Source: Alkaliphilus peptidifermentans DSM 18978
Lineage (GTDB): Bacteria > Bacillota > Clostridia > Peptostreptococcales > Natronincolaceae
Direction: 5' to 3'
Assembly: GCF_900101495.1 (NCBI RefSeq)
Contig: NZ_FMUS01000025.1
Location: forward strand, 1 to 64,000
DNA length: 64,000 nucleotides
The notes beneath the pieces were generated by a model. The model saw only the letters and a program-made list of their open reading frames with translations, did not search any database and was not told where the DNA came from. Position numbers and translations under genes: made by a program. This document shows, one piece after another, positions 36,434-44,644 of the stretch (its first letter is position 1; each line of letters opens with the position of its first letter).

Positions 36434-37306
36434 ATGATGAAAAACATTTCTACATTTTCTATTGTTGCAAGGGACCCACATACTGGCGAACTAGGTGTTG
36501 CGGTTCAATCAAAGTTTTTGGCAGCAGCTGCAGTTGTATCATGGGCAAAGGCTGGAGCTGGAGCCATAGCTACTCAGGCAATGGCCAATCTAGATTATGG
36601 AGAGTTAGGTCTTAAGCTATTGGAAAAGGGATATACAGCTCAACAGACCTTAGATGCACTTTTATCTTTAGATGATGGTAGAGAGGATAGACAGGTGGGT
36701 ATTGTTGATGCAGATGGAAATTCTGTTGCTTATACAGGTGGCAGCTGCTTCGATTGGGCAGGACATATAACAGGAGATAATTTCAGTTGTCAAGGAAACA
36801 TTCTGGTTAGTGAAGCTACAGTTAAGGCTATGGCAGAAGCCTTTAATAATACAAAGGGAAACTTAGCAACCAGGTTGGTTGAAGCCCTTGATAAAGCTCA
36901 AGAAGCAGGTGGAGATAAAAGAGGCAGGCAATCGGCAGGCTTACTCATTGTTAAAGAGAATGGTAGCTATGGTGGCTATAATGATAAATACATAGATTTA
37001 CGGGTGGATGACGACCCAGAGCCCATTAAAAAATTAAGACATCTATTATATTTACATGAATTATATTTTAATAAGCCTACAAAGGAAGATATTATTGAAG
37101 TGACAGTTGAAGTAGGTAAGAGAATTCAAGATGCATTAAAGAGATTAGAATATTATAATGGGGATATAAATGGTTTGTTTGACCAATTAACTCAAAATGC
37201 CTACTTTGCTTTTTGTGGTGTAGAAAATTTTGAAGAAAGATTATGTGAAGGTAGTTATATTGATAAAAATGTTTTAAATATTCTAATCGAGAAGTCGGAG
37301 GAGTAG
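36434..37306 (+). CDS. DUF1028 domain protein with C-terminal peptidoglycan-binding-like tail
   Basis: 290 residues. DUF1028 (about 1-215) is shown by TFSIVARDPHTGELGVAVQSKFLA, GAGAIATQAMANLDYG, QVGIVDADGNSVAYTGGSCFDWAGH, QGNILV and SAGLLIVKENGSYGGYND. The fold is related to Ntn hydrolases. The last 75 residues contain a short helical repeat (ALKRLEYYNGDINGLFDQLTQNAYFAFCGVENFEER) like the peptidoglycan-binding tail seen in some members. No signal peptide, so the tail may have another job. A strong terminator follows. Activity unknown. Confidence 0.85.
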   Translation: MMKNISTFSIVARDPHTGELGVAVQSKFLAAAAVVSWAKAGAGAIATQAMANLDYGELGLKLLEKGYTAQQTLDALLSLDDGREDRQVGIVDADGNSVAYTGGSCFDWAGHITGDNFSCQGNILVSEATVKAMAEAFNNTKGNLATRLVEALDKAQEAGGDKRGRQSAGLLIVKENGSYGGYNDKYIDLRVDDDPEPIKKLRHLLYLHELYFNKPTKEDIIEVTVEVGKRIQDALKRLEYYNGDINGLFDQLTQNAYFAFCGVENFEERLCEGSYIDKNVLNILIEKSEE

Positions 37307-37318
37307 ATTTCAACACTA

Positions 37319-37359
37319 TTAAAAAAAGTTTTTGCTGGTTAGAAGCAAAAACTTTTTTG
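37319..37359 (+). terminator. Terminator after the DUF1028 gene
   Basis: AAAAAAGTTTTTGCT (37321-37335) and AGCAAAAACTTTTTT (37343-37357) form a perfect 15-bp stem with a 7-nt loop and a U-rich end. Confidence 0.9.
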
Positions 37360-37368
37360 TTGAATATA

Positions 37369-37397
37369 TTGACTATGCAATAATTGTATAATACAAT
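37369..37397 (+). promoter_or_regulatory. marR-gene promoter with overlapping palindromic operator
   Basis: TTGACT (37369-37374), a 17-nt spacer and TACAAT (37392-37397) form a good promoter. The palindrome TTGTATAATACAA (37384-37396) covers the -10, and the identical 13-mer recurs at 38122-38134. This suits autorepression by the MarR protein encoded next. Confidence 0.6.
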
Positions 37398-37418
37398 AAA
37401 AGATGGGAGGGGAAGCTA

Positions 37419-37907
37419 ATGACTAATAGAGGTAAAGATATACCTAACGAGTGTTGCCAGCAATCAGAAAATTGCTGTGTAGAAGAGGTTGGCACTATGG
37501 TGCAGCGGTTGGTTAGAATAATACATCTCTTTGAAAGAGATCAGATCAAGCCCTATGGATTTACTACTTCTCAGTGTTATGTATTGGTAGAGCTTAAAAA
37601 AAATAACCTTACAATGAACGAGCTCAGTGAAAAGATGAACCTTACCACCAGTACAATGACTAGAATAATAAATAACCTTGTAAGGGATGGATTAATCGAA
37701 CGCACAAGAGACAAAGAAGATAGAAGAGTGGTTGTTGTAGGTTTAACAAGTAATGGAGTAGCAGCTGCTAACCAGTTGGAGTCATCTATTATAGAATATT
37801 ATGGAAAAATAGTTGCAAATCTACCCGCTGGTCAAATAGATGAAGTGTTAAAATCGGTATCATTGCTCATCGAAGCCTTTGATAAAGCTAATCCAAATTG
37901 CTGTTGA
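37419..37907 (+). CDS. MarR family regulator with Cys-Cys pairs at both ends
   Basis: 162 residues. The winged helix-turn-helix is clear: LTMNELSEKMNLTTSTMTRIINNLVRDGLIERTRDKEDRRVVVVGLT, with the DxRxxxxxLT wing. Unusual features are cysteine pairs C12-C13 and C19-C20 in an N-terminal extension (ECCQQSENCC) and a final NPNCC (161-162), giving three pairs able to bind a soft metal or metalloid, or to form disulfides. Start supported by GGGAGGGG upstream. It leads a three-gene set with a CC-repeat peptide and a permease. Likely an inducible repressor acting on the TTGTATAATACAA sites. Confidence 0.88.
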   Translation: MTNRGKDIPNECCQQSENCCVEEVGTMVQRLVRIIHLFERDQIKPYGFTTSQCYVLVELKKNNLTMNELSEKMNLTTSTMTRIINNLVRDGLIERTRDKEDRRVVVVGLTSNGVAAANQLESSIIEYYGKIVANLPAGQIDEVLKSVSLLIEAFDKANPNCC

Positions 37908-37938
37908 CTATGAAGTATATAATAAAAGGAGGATTTTT

Positions 37939-38100
37939 ATGAAAAATGAAAAAGTATCGTTAAGAGATTTATTTAGAATTGCTGGAGGGAAAAAAAGCTG
38001 CTGTACAACCTCAGAAGCTAAAGATGATTGTTGTAGGCCAAAGGAAAGCACAAATGATTGCTGCAATAAAGATATAGATAAACAAAGCTGCTGTAAATAA
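37939..38100 (+). CDS. 53-residue peptide with four Cys-Cys pairs at exact ten-residue spacing
   Basis: Begins at ATG 37939 after AAAGGAGG. The N-terminal 20 residues (MKNEKVSLRDLFRIAGGKKS) look like a short helix. Then CC occurs at 21-22, 31-32, 41-42 and 51-52, each separated by eight polar, charged residues (CCTTSEAKDD, CCRPKESTND, CCNKDIDKQS, CCK). I know no named family with this pattern. Eight thiols in a hydrophilic peptide suggest a metal- or metalloid-binding peptide, as in metallothionein-like or arsenic-handling peptides. It lies 31 nt after the CC-bearing MarR gene and before a metalloid-type permease. Cytoplasmic location likely. Confidence 0.8.
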   Translation: MKNEKVSLRDLFRIAGGKKSCCTTSEAKDDCCRPKESTNDCCNKDIDKQSCCK

Positions 38101-38121
38101 ACATTTTACTGTTCAAAATAC

Positions 38122-38134
38122 TTGTATAATACAA
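38122..38134 (+). promoter_or_regulatory. Second copy of the TTGTATAATACAA operator
   Basis: Identical 13-nt palindrome to 37384-37396, here in the gap between the CC-repeat peptide and the permease. It contains a TATAAT (38125-38130), but a matching -35 is weak. This suggests a second regulated promoter for the permease. Confidence 0.55.
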
Positions 38135-38251
38135 ATATTGATTAATACAATTTAATATCCTATTGGTTTATTTAAAGCAACCCTCTCACTAAAATGAATC
38201 AATTAAAAGAAATTATGCATTTCCTTACTTTAATTTATTGGAGGTATAATA

Positions 38252-39184
38252 GTGATAAAAGAAGAATTATTTTTCATACTAGAGTTTGTTTTAAATGCAT
38301 CTAAAGGGCTGGCATTATTTTTTGTTATAGGGATCTCGTTGGCATCATTAATTAAAACATTGAGACTAGACCTTTATTTAAATAAAGCATTTGAAGGTAA
38401 AAAGGCAGCGGCTATACCAATAGCAACTGCTACAGGCGCCTTTAGTCCCCTATGCTCATGTGGTGTAATACCTGCAATTGCAGCCTTGCTTGCCTCAGGA
38501 GTTCCGCTGTCACCAATAATGGCCTTCTGGATAACATCACCATTGATGGACCCTGAATCCTTTGTTTTAACATATGGGGTTTTTGGAAAGGAAATGGCGA
38601 TAGCAAGACTAACAGCAACTATATCTATTGGGTTAATTGCAGGTTATATCACACTATATCTTTCCACCAAAGGAATTTTAGATAATCAGATTCTTAAGGA
38701 GTTTGGTAAGGATAGACAGCAGGTGGCAGCTGTAAGGGAAACTGAAGAAATTAACTTAGACAAAAGACAAATAATAATAGTAAGGTTCTTTCAGTTTTTA
38801 CTAAACTTTAAGGATATGACCTTCTTTGTTGGAAAATATATTTTAGTAGCCTTTATATTGGAGGCTATAATTATAAGATATGTACCTATGGACTGGATTG
38901 GTGGCCTTTTAGGTGGCAATAATCCATTTGGACCAATAACGGCTGCAATTATAGGAGTACCTGCATATTCCAACAGTATTTCATCCATACCAATAATTAG
39001 AGGGCTAATGGATTTAGGAATGGATAAAGGAACAGCTCTTTCCTTTATGATTGGAGGAGCTGCAACCTCTATACCTGCTATGGTGGCAGTATTTTCTATA
39101 GTAAAAAAGAAAATCTTCCTTCTTTATATAACCTTCAGTATGGTGGGCGCAATAGTTGCTGGATATATATATAGATTATTTTAA
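38252..39184 (+). CDS. ArsP/YraQ-type permease (DUF318 family)
   Basis: 310 residues, about eight membrane segments in two halves with a cytoplasmic linker near 145-175. The signature GAFSPLCSCGVIPAIAALLASG is near residues 62-83; ArsP-type organoarsenical exporters and related permeases have TPFCSCSxxP at this place. MAFWITSPLMDPESF and, in the second half, GVPAYSNSISSIPIIRGLMDLGMDKGTALSFMIGG are family-typical. GTG 38252 follows GGAGGT. The paired cysteines and the CC-rich neighbours point to transport of a thiol-reactive metal or metalloid; the substrate is inferred. Confidence 0.85.
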   Translation: MIKEELFFILEFVLNASKGLALFFVIGISLASLIKTLRLDLYLNKAFEGKKAAAIPIATATGAFSPLCSCGVIPAIAALLASGVPLSPIMAFWITSPLMDPESFVLTYGVFGKEMAIARLTATISIGLIAGYITLYLSTKGILDNQILKEFGKDRQQVAAVRETEEINLDKRQIIIVRFFQFLLNFKDMTFFVGKYILVAFILEAIIIRYVPMDWIGGLLGGNNPFGPITAAIIGVPAYSNSISSIPIIRGLMDLGMDKGTALSFMIGGAATSIPAMVAVFSIVKKKIFLLYITFSMVGAIVAGYIYRLF

Positions 39185-39207
39185 ATCAATAGAAAAAACC
39201 TTTATTA

Positions 39208-39240
39208 CTAATGCGTCAGTCTGATGCATTTTTTCTTTTT
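39208..39240 (+). terminator. Terminator after the permease gene
   Basis: AATGCGTC (39210-39217) and GATGCATT (39223-39230) pair with one G-U, followed by TTTTCTTTTT. Confidence 0.7.
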
Positions 39241-39262
39241 TTCTAACAATATTAAATCTTCG

Positions 39263-39292
39263 TTGACGATAATAAGATTTTTGTGATAAAAT
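39263..39292 (+). promoter_or_regulatory. Promoter of typA
   Basis: TTGACG (39263-39268), an 18-nt spacer and TAAAAT (39287-39292), about 70 nt before the start codon. Confidence 0.6.
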
Positions 39293-39362
39293 TGCTCTTA
39301 TGGCAGAAAATAAATAACAATAAATATAAAAATAAATTAAGTAAAGAAAGTAGTGGAACATA

Positions 39363-41171
39363 ATGGAAAGAAAAGATATTCGTAATATTGCAATTATTGC
39401 CCACGTAGATCATGGAAAGACAACTCTAGTTGATCAAATGCTTAGACAAAGTGGGACATTTAGAAGCAATGAGTTTGTAGAGGAAAGAGTAATGGATTCA
39501 AATGCTTTAGAGCGTGAACGGGGAATTACTATTCTATCTAAAAATACATCAGTAAGCTATGAGGGTGTGAAGATTAATATAATTGATACACCTGGCCATG
39601 CCGACTTTGGTGGAGAAGTAGAACGTATTATGAAGATGGTAGATGGTGTGTTGCTTTTGGTAGATGCCAAAGAAGGGCCGATGCCCCAAACCAGATTTGT
39701 ACTAAAAAAGGCATTAAAGGAAGGCTTAACTCCAATTGTTGTAATCAATAAAATCGATAGACCCGATGGAAGGCCAGTTGAAGTGGAAGATGAAGTATTA
39801 GATCTTTTTATTACCCTTGAGGCAGATGATGAGCAGTTGGAGTTTTCTACCGTTTATGCATCAGCGAAGGATGGTCTAGCTAAGGTAACTATTGAGGGAG
39901 AGGGTGAAAATCTTCGACCCTTGTTTGAAGCTATACTTGATAAAATCCCTTGTCCAAAGGGAGACTCAGATATGGGCCTACAACTATTAATCTCCAATAT
40001 AGATTATGATAAGTATATTGGTAGAATAGGGATAGGAAAAATTGTTAGAGGTACCATCAACAAGAATCAAAATGCTGTATTGGCTCAAACTAAAGGTACA
40101 GTAGCAAATGTAAAGGTAAGTAACTTATACAATTTTCAAGGCCTAAGCAGAGTAGATATTGAAAGTGCTACGGTTGGAGAAATAGTAGCTATTTCAGGGA
40201 TTCCGGATATTAATATAGGAGATACTCTATGCTCTGTTGACAATGTAGAGCCGGTTCCTTTTGTTAAGATAGACGAACCTACAATCTCTATGCATTTTAT
40301 GGTTAACGATAGTCCTTTTGCAGGTAAAGAAGGAAGCTATGTTACTAGTAGACATTTAAAGGATAGACTTGAAAGAGAAATGCTTTCTAATGTTGCCATG
40401 AAAATGGAAGAAATTAGTGCTGACTGTTTTAAGATATTAGGAAGAGGAGAACTGCATCTTTCAATCCTAATTGAAACTATGCGTAGAGAAGGCTATGAGT
40501 TTGCTGTTTCTCGACCAATGGTTATACTGAAAAAAAGTGAAGCTGGAACCTTAGAGCCCTTTGAGCACTTGTTTGTTGAAGTGCCTGAAGAAAATGCCAG
40601 TGCTGTTATTGATAAATTAGGACAGCGTAAAGGTGAAATGCTGGACATGGCACCTACAGGAACAGGTATAGTAAAGCTTCAATTTAGAATTCCAGCTAGA
40701 GGGTTGATTGGCTATCGTTCAGAATTTTTAACAGATACAAAGGGATATGGAACCTTCCATCATTTATTTGATGGCTATGATTCTTATAGAGGTGACATAA
40801 AAGTCAGAACAAGAGGTTCTTTAGTTGCATTTGAGACAGGTACTGCTGTAGCTTATGGTATCTATAATGCTCAGGAGAGAGGGCAGATGTTCATTACTCC
40901 TGGTACTGAGATATATGAAGGAATGGTAGTTGGAGAAAGCTCTAGGCTAGAGGATATTGCTGTAAATGTGTGTAAGAAGAAACAATTAACCAATATTCGT
41001 TCGTCAGGAAATGATGATTCACTTAGATTAATAACACCAACAATATTTTCGCTAGAGCAGTCATTAGAGTTTATTGCAGATGATGAACTGGTGGAGATTA
41101 CACCTAAAAATATAAGAATTAGAAAGAAAATTTTAGATAAAACAACTCGTGAGAGGGCTCAAAGGAAGTAG
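39363..41171 (+). CDS. typA: Ribosome-associated GTPase TypA/BipA
   Basis: 602 residues, full length. The GTPase motifs are G1 AHVDHGKTT, G2 in RERGITI, G3 DTPGHADFGG and G4 NKIDRPDGRP. It then has an EF-G-like domain II and III region (GELHLSILIETMRREGYEFAVSRP) and the BipA-specific C-terminal domain (RGLIGYRSEFLTDTKGYGTFHHLFDGYD, NVCKKKQLTNIRSSG). It binds the ribosome and helps large-subunit assembly and stress growth. The ribosome site is weak (no AGGAGG before ATG 39363). Single-gene unit with its own promoter and terminator. Confidence 0.97.
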   Translation: MERKDIRNIAIIAHVDHGKTTLVDQMLRQSGTFRSNEFVEERVMDSNALERERGITILSKNTSVSYEGVKINIIDTPGHADFGGEVERIMKMVDGVLLLVDAKEGPMPQTRFVLKKALKEGLTPIVVINKIDRPDGRPVEVEDEVLDLFITLEADDEQLEFSTVYASAKDGLAKVTIEGEGENLRPLFEAILDKIPCPKGDSDMGLQLLISNIDYDKYIGRIGIGKIVRGTINKNQNAVLAQTKGTVANVKVSNLYNFQGLSRVDIESATVGEIVAISGIPDINIGDTLCSVDNVEPVPFVKIDEPTISMHFMVNDSPFAGKEGSYVTSRHLKDRLEREMLSNVAMKMEEISADCFKILGRGELHLSILIETMRREGYEFAVSRPMVILKKSEAGTLEPFEHLFVEVPEENASAVIDKLGQRKGEMLDMAPTGTGIVKLQFRIPARGLIGYRSEFLTDTKGYGTFHHLFDGYDSYRGDIKVRTRGSLVAFETGTAVAYGIYNAQERGQMFITPGTEIYEGMVVGESSRLEDIAVNVCKKKQLTNIRSSGNDDSLRLITPTIFSLEQSLEFIADDELVEITPKNIRIRKKILDKTTRERAQRK

Positions 41172-41201
41172 AAAAGATGGCATAATGCCATCTTTTTTTA
41201 T
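41172..41201 (+). terminator. Terminator after typA
   Basis: AAAAGATGGCA (41172-41182) and TGCCATCTTTT (41185-41195) form a stem with a very short loop, then more T. Confidence 0.85.
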
Positions 41202-41214
41202 GGGAAAATTACTG

Positions 41215-41243
41215 TTGACATATGATGGTAGAAGGAATATAAT
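41215..41243 (+). promoter_or_regulatory. Consensus promoter of the ABC exporter operon
   Basis: TTGACA (41215-41220), an exactly 17-nt spacer and TATAAT (41238-41243). This is a perfect housekeeping promoter, so tight control by a repressor is expected. Confidence 0.9.
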
Positions 41244-41304
41244 GTGACTATAGAGTCACATGAGTTTCAAAAAAAATTTAGCCACCAAGTGACTAAAGAG
41301 TCAT
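41243..41304 (+). promoter_or_regulatory. Two operator-like repeats GTGACTAxAGAGTCA
   Basis: TGTGACTATAGAGTCACA (41243-41260) starts at the last base of the -10 and spans the expected transcription start. AGTGACTAAAGAGTCAT (41288-41304) lies about 45 nt further. Both have TGACT and AGTCA arms around a 4-nt centre, as in operators of TetR-type repressors. No TetR gene is nearby in the window. Confidence 0.65.
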
Positions 41305-41327
41305 AAATTCGCAAGGAGGTTTATATT

Positions 41328-42182
41328 ATGATACAAGTAAAGAATTTATATCACAAATATCCTAACAAGGAAGCATATGCCGTTAATGATATTTCCTTTG
41401 AAATTAATAAGGGAGAAATTATGGGCTTTTTAGGACCCAGTGGAGCAGGTAAGAGTACCGTGCAAAACATAATGACAGGCTTATTACCTCTTCAAAAGGG
41501 TCAAATACTATATGAAGGAACAAGTATTAAGAATCTAGATAAAAATTTCTATAATAGGTTAGGGGTATCCTTCGAGCTACCTAATCTATATGAGAAGCTA
41601 ACAGGCTTTGAGAATTTAAAATATTACGCAGGTCTTTATGAAAGGGAAACAGAGGACCCTCTAAAGGTACTTGACATGGTTGGTTTAGCAGAGGCAGCCC
41701 ACAAAAGAGCAGGATCTTATTCAAAGGGTATGAAAAATAGGCTTGTATTTGCAAGATCAATAGTAACAAAGCCAGAAATTATGTTTCTTGATGAACCATT
41801 ATCAGGATTAGACCCAACTACAGGGAAAAGGATTAAGGAAATAATAGAAGCTAAAAGGGATGAAGGAAACACCATTTTTTTAACAACCCACAACATGTTT
41901 TTAGCTGAAGAAATATGTGACAATGTAGCATTTATAAATGAAGGTAGGCTAATTGCTATTGATACTCCTAAAAATTTGAAGCTTCAATACGGTAGCCATT
42001 CTATCAAAGTTGAATATAGAGTCGAAAACCAAGTAAAAACTGAAATCTTCTTTATTGAAAAGGAAGAGGACAATAAAAAATTACAGCAAGTAATTAATAA
42101 TAAAGAGATTATCACCATGCATTCCCAGGAGGCTACCCTCGAGCAAATATTTATTAAATTAACTGGCAGGGGGTTAAGCTAA
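41328..42182 (+). CDS. ABC transporter ATP-binding protein
   Basis: 284 residues. Walker A GPSGAGKST, signature YSKGMKNRLVFARS, Walker B IMFLDEPLSGLDP and the H-loop TTHNMFLAEE are all present, so it should be active. The extra C-terminal stretch (LKLQYGSHSIKVEYRVENQ) is common in drug- and antibiotic-export ATPases of the ABC-2 class. GGAGG precedes ATG 41328. First of four genes with one-to-few-nt gaps, including two permeases and a small membrane peptide. Confidence 0.92.
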   Translation: MIQVKNLYHKYPNKEAYAVNDISFEINKGEIMGFLGPSGAGKSTVQNIMTGLLPLQKGQILYEGTSIKNLDKNFYNRLGVSFELPNLYEKLTGFENLKYYAGLYERETEDPLKVLDMVGLAEAAHKRAGSYSKGMKNRLVFARSIVTKPEIMFLDEPLSGLDPTTGKRIKEIIEAKRDEGNTIFLTTHNMFLAEEICDNVAFINEGRLIAIDTPKNLKLQYGSHSIKVEYRVENQVKTEIFFIEKEEDNKKLQQVINNKEIITMHSQEATLEQIFIKLTGRGLS

Positions 42183-42183
42183 G

Positions 42184-43224
42184 ATGCTTAATAAAATTTT
42201 AAATATGTTAAAGCTAGATGCTAAAATTATGCTGCGGAATGGTTTTTTGTGGGTTGTATTGGGAATGTCTCTATTCTATGTTATACTGGTTCGATTTGTG
42301 ATACCAGAAGAGTTAAAGCTTACACCAGTAGAATACATTTTAGATAATACTACTGGATATCAAGTAGTAGAGTACTTTAGTGATATAGATGAAGTTGAAA
42401 AAATGGAAGGTAGATTTGTAGCCACTAGGGAAGAGCTAATGGAGCAACTAGAAGGAAATGGTCGTTCTCTTGGAATTGTATTTGAAGATCATCAGGTTAC
42501 AGTTATTCGGCAGGGATATGAAAATAATGAAAACATAAATCTATTAGTGGCATCAATTGATGAAGTAATGAAGGAAATAGGATTAGCCGAGAGACCTGTC
42601 TACTATGAATATGAGTTCCTCAGAAATCGAACCGAAATAATACCCTTAAATAAATATCTAATTCCTGTTTTCTTAGCAACTGATGTAGCCATGCTTGGTT
42701 TCTTCTTTGTGGCAGTTATGATGTTTCAAGAAAAGAAGGAGGGGAGTATTGCAGCCTATAGGGTAAGCCCTGGAGGTACCTTTACCTACATGCTATCGAA
42801 AATATTACTAAATACGTTATTATCAGTGTTGTTCGGTTGGATTTTAGCAGTATTTACTTTGGGCTTCACCTTTAATTATTTACACTATACAATAATTATT
42901 TTTTTAGTAGCACTATTTATATCAATACTTGGGTTGCTAATCAGCTTGTTTTTTAAGGATATTTCAGAGTTTATCTATGTAGCCATGATCATATTTGTAG
43001 TATTGTCATTTCCGATAGCTGCTTACTTGTATCCCTCTCTATCGGTACCATTTTTTCGCTTTATACCATCATATCCTGTTATGTTTACAATAAGAGAAAT
43101 ACTATTTACAACTGGGAAGAGTGGAATTTTAGAATATTCCATAATTCTATTAATTCAAATCACCATAGCTTCAATTCTCTGCTATAAGGTTGTTGATAGA
43201 AAATTATTAAAGAATAGGAAGTGA
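42184..43224 (+). CDS. ABC-2 type transporter permease
   Basis: 346 residues. One N-terminal membrane helix (FLWVVLGMSLFYVILVRFVI), an extracytoplasmic domain (about 45-155), then five helices in the C-terminal half. AYRVSPGGTFTYMLSKI is the ABC-2 coupling-helix region (cf. the SPVK segment in the next gene). The start lies 1 nt after the ATPase stop. It probably forms a heterodimer with the next gene product. Substrate unknown. Confidence 0.85.
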   Translation: MLNKILNMLKLDAKIMLRNGFLWVVLGMSLFYVILVRFVIPEELKLTPVEYILDNTTGYQVVEYFSDIDEVEKMEGRFVATREELMEQLEGNGRSLGIVFEDHQVTVIRQGYENNENINLLVASIDEVMKEIGLAERPVYYEYEFLRNRTEIIPLNKYLIPVFLATDVAMLGFFFVAVMMFQEKKEGSIAAYRVSPGGTFTYMLSKILLNTLLSVLFGWILAVFTLGFTFNYLHYTIIIFLVALFISILGLLISLFFKDISEFIYVAMIIFVVLSFPIAAYLYPSLSVPFFRFIPSYPVMFTIREILFTTGKSGILEYSIILLIQITIASILCYKVVDRKLLKNRK

Positions 43225-43228
43225 TGTC

Positions 43229-44218
43229 GTGAAAAGAATAATGTTTTTATTTAGAAAAGATGTGAAGTCTGCCTTTAGAGATAATTTAATAACATATATA
43301 ATGATTGCTCCTATTATTCTTTCCTTTATATTAATTATGGTTATGCCTGTAATGGATGGAACTGGTTTAACCTTTGCTATAGACAATACCGTATCTGAGG
43401 ATTTTGCAGTTGAACTACAGCAATATGGTAAAGTTGAAAGATTTTCATCCATCAATGACCTTGAGAAAAGAGTATTGTTACCTGATGATGTTCCAGGTAT
43501 TACCTTTGATTCAAGCTATCGTATCCTGCTGGAGGGAAATGAAAGTGAAGAATTAATTCAACTAGTTGGTATGGTTGTAGATAGAGTTGCCCATGGAGAG
43601 TCACTAATTAACATTAAAATTGACAGTATGATGATACAAGAATCAAGTATTCGAGAATATAGTGCCATAATAATGATACTAACCAGTATATTATTAGCAG
43701 GTGTCATAATGGGCTTTAATATAATCGATGAAAAGGAAACGAGAGCAATACATGCAATTTCAGTTTCTCCTGTTAAAATGATGGATTATGTTATTGGCAG
43801 AGGGCTAATAGGAATAATATTCTCGTTAATACTGGGTCTATTGACATCTATAATTATTATGGGCTTTAATCTTGATTGGTTGATGCTAATTGTTGTTATA
43901 TTGGTTTCCTCCCTGCTAGGAATTCTAGTAGGCTTCTTTCTCGGCTTCCTTGCCAATAATCAAGTAAGTGGTATAGCCATTATGAAGGTGACAATGGTAC
44001 CAATCGTCTTTACAATTATTGCTTCATTCTTCACACCTGATAAGTGGCAGTGGTTGTATTATCCACTTCCCAATTACTGGACATTCCAACTGGTAAGTGA
44101 TGTGATTTTCAGAAGCTATGATTCCTTTAAGATAAATCTTATAATGACATTTGCTTTGAATTTTGGGCTTTTATTAATTTTCTTTCCTCTTATGAAAAGA
44201 AAATTTAGATTAAGATAG
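43229..44218 (+). CDS. ABC-2 type transporter permease
   Basis: 329 residues, GTG start. Same architecture as its upstream partner: N-terminal helix (NLITYIMIAPIILSFILIMV), an extracytoplasmic segment, then helices from about 145, with ETRAIHAISVSPVKMMDYVIGRGLIG before helix three. Starts 4 nt after the first permease. The two likely pair with the ATPase as a drug or peptide exporter. Confidence 0.85.
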   Translation: MKRIMFLFRKDVKSAFRDNLITYIMIAPIILSFILIMVMPVMDGTGLTFAIDNTVSEDFAVELQQYGKVERFSSINDLEKRVLLPDDVPGITFDSSYRILLEGNESEELIQLVGMVVDRVAHGESLINIKIDSMMIQESSIREYSAIIMILTSILLAGVIMGFNIIDEKETRAIHAISVSPVKMMDYVIGRGLIGIIFSLILGLLTSIIIMGFNLDWLMLIVVILVSSLLGILVGFFLGFLANNQVSGIAIMKVTMVPIVFTIIASFFTPDKWQWLYYPLPNYWTFQLVSDVIFRSYDSFKINLIMTFALNFGLLLIFFPLMKRKFRLR

Positions 44219-44233
44219 AAGGGAGGTCATGTG

Positions 44234-44347
44234 ATGCCAACGTGGGGATGGATCCTTATAGTAGTTGCTATTATAGTAATACCAATAAAAATTAAAGTGC
44301 TGAAGAAGATGCTTGAAAAGAATAAAAACAAAGAATTAGATGAGTAG
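44234..44347 (+). CDS. 37-residue single-pass membrane peptide of the ABC operon
   Basis: ATG 44234 follows GGGAGG (44221-44226) by 7 nt. The product opens MPTWGWILIVVAIIVIPIKI, one membrane helix, and ends in a Lys/Glu-rich tail (KVLKKMLEKNKNKELDE). It begins 15 nt after the second permease and is followed by the operon terminator. Small membrane peptides of this kind often tune transporter assembly or stability, so it may be an accessory subunit. I know no named family. Confidence 0.7.
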   Translation: MPTWGWILIVVAIIVIPIKIKVLKKMLEKNKNKELDE

Positions 44348-44385
44348 AAAATTAAATGAAATAAAAGAATAATTCAAATAATAGG

Positions 44386-44414
44386 AGGGATGATAAAAAA
44401 TCATCTCTTTTTTT
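44386..44414 (+). terminator. Terminator of the ABC operon
   Basis: GGGATGA (44387-44393) pairs with TCATCTC (44401-44407), with A and T flanks and TTTTTT after it. Between here and mutS2 there is only a short TTAACTC tandem repeat near 44470. Confidence 0.65.
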
Positions 44415-44644
44415 ATAGTCTAATATTTCCTATAAATTTCCACTTGCTTATAATTTTTTTCCTTCACTCTTAACTCTTAACTCTTAAGATATTCATTAGC
44501 TTTTTTAAGGAAGATAGACTTTAATTAAGAAGTTTGATACAATTTAAAAATAACAGGAAGCACCTATCTACACTGTTAGGGGACTCTATAACGATAATGA
44601 ATTATAATAATCAAAAACTGTAGTAATTATATGAGGTGACAAAA

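Noticed and set aside
44465-44490. TTAACTC tandem repeat
   Set aside because: Only about three short copies in intergenic DNA; ordinary slippage.
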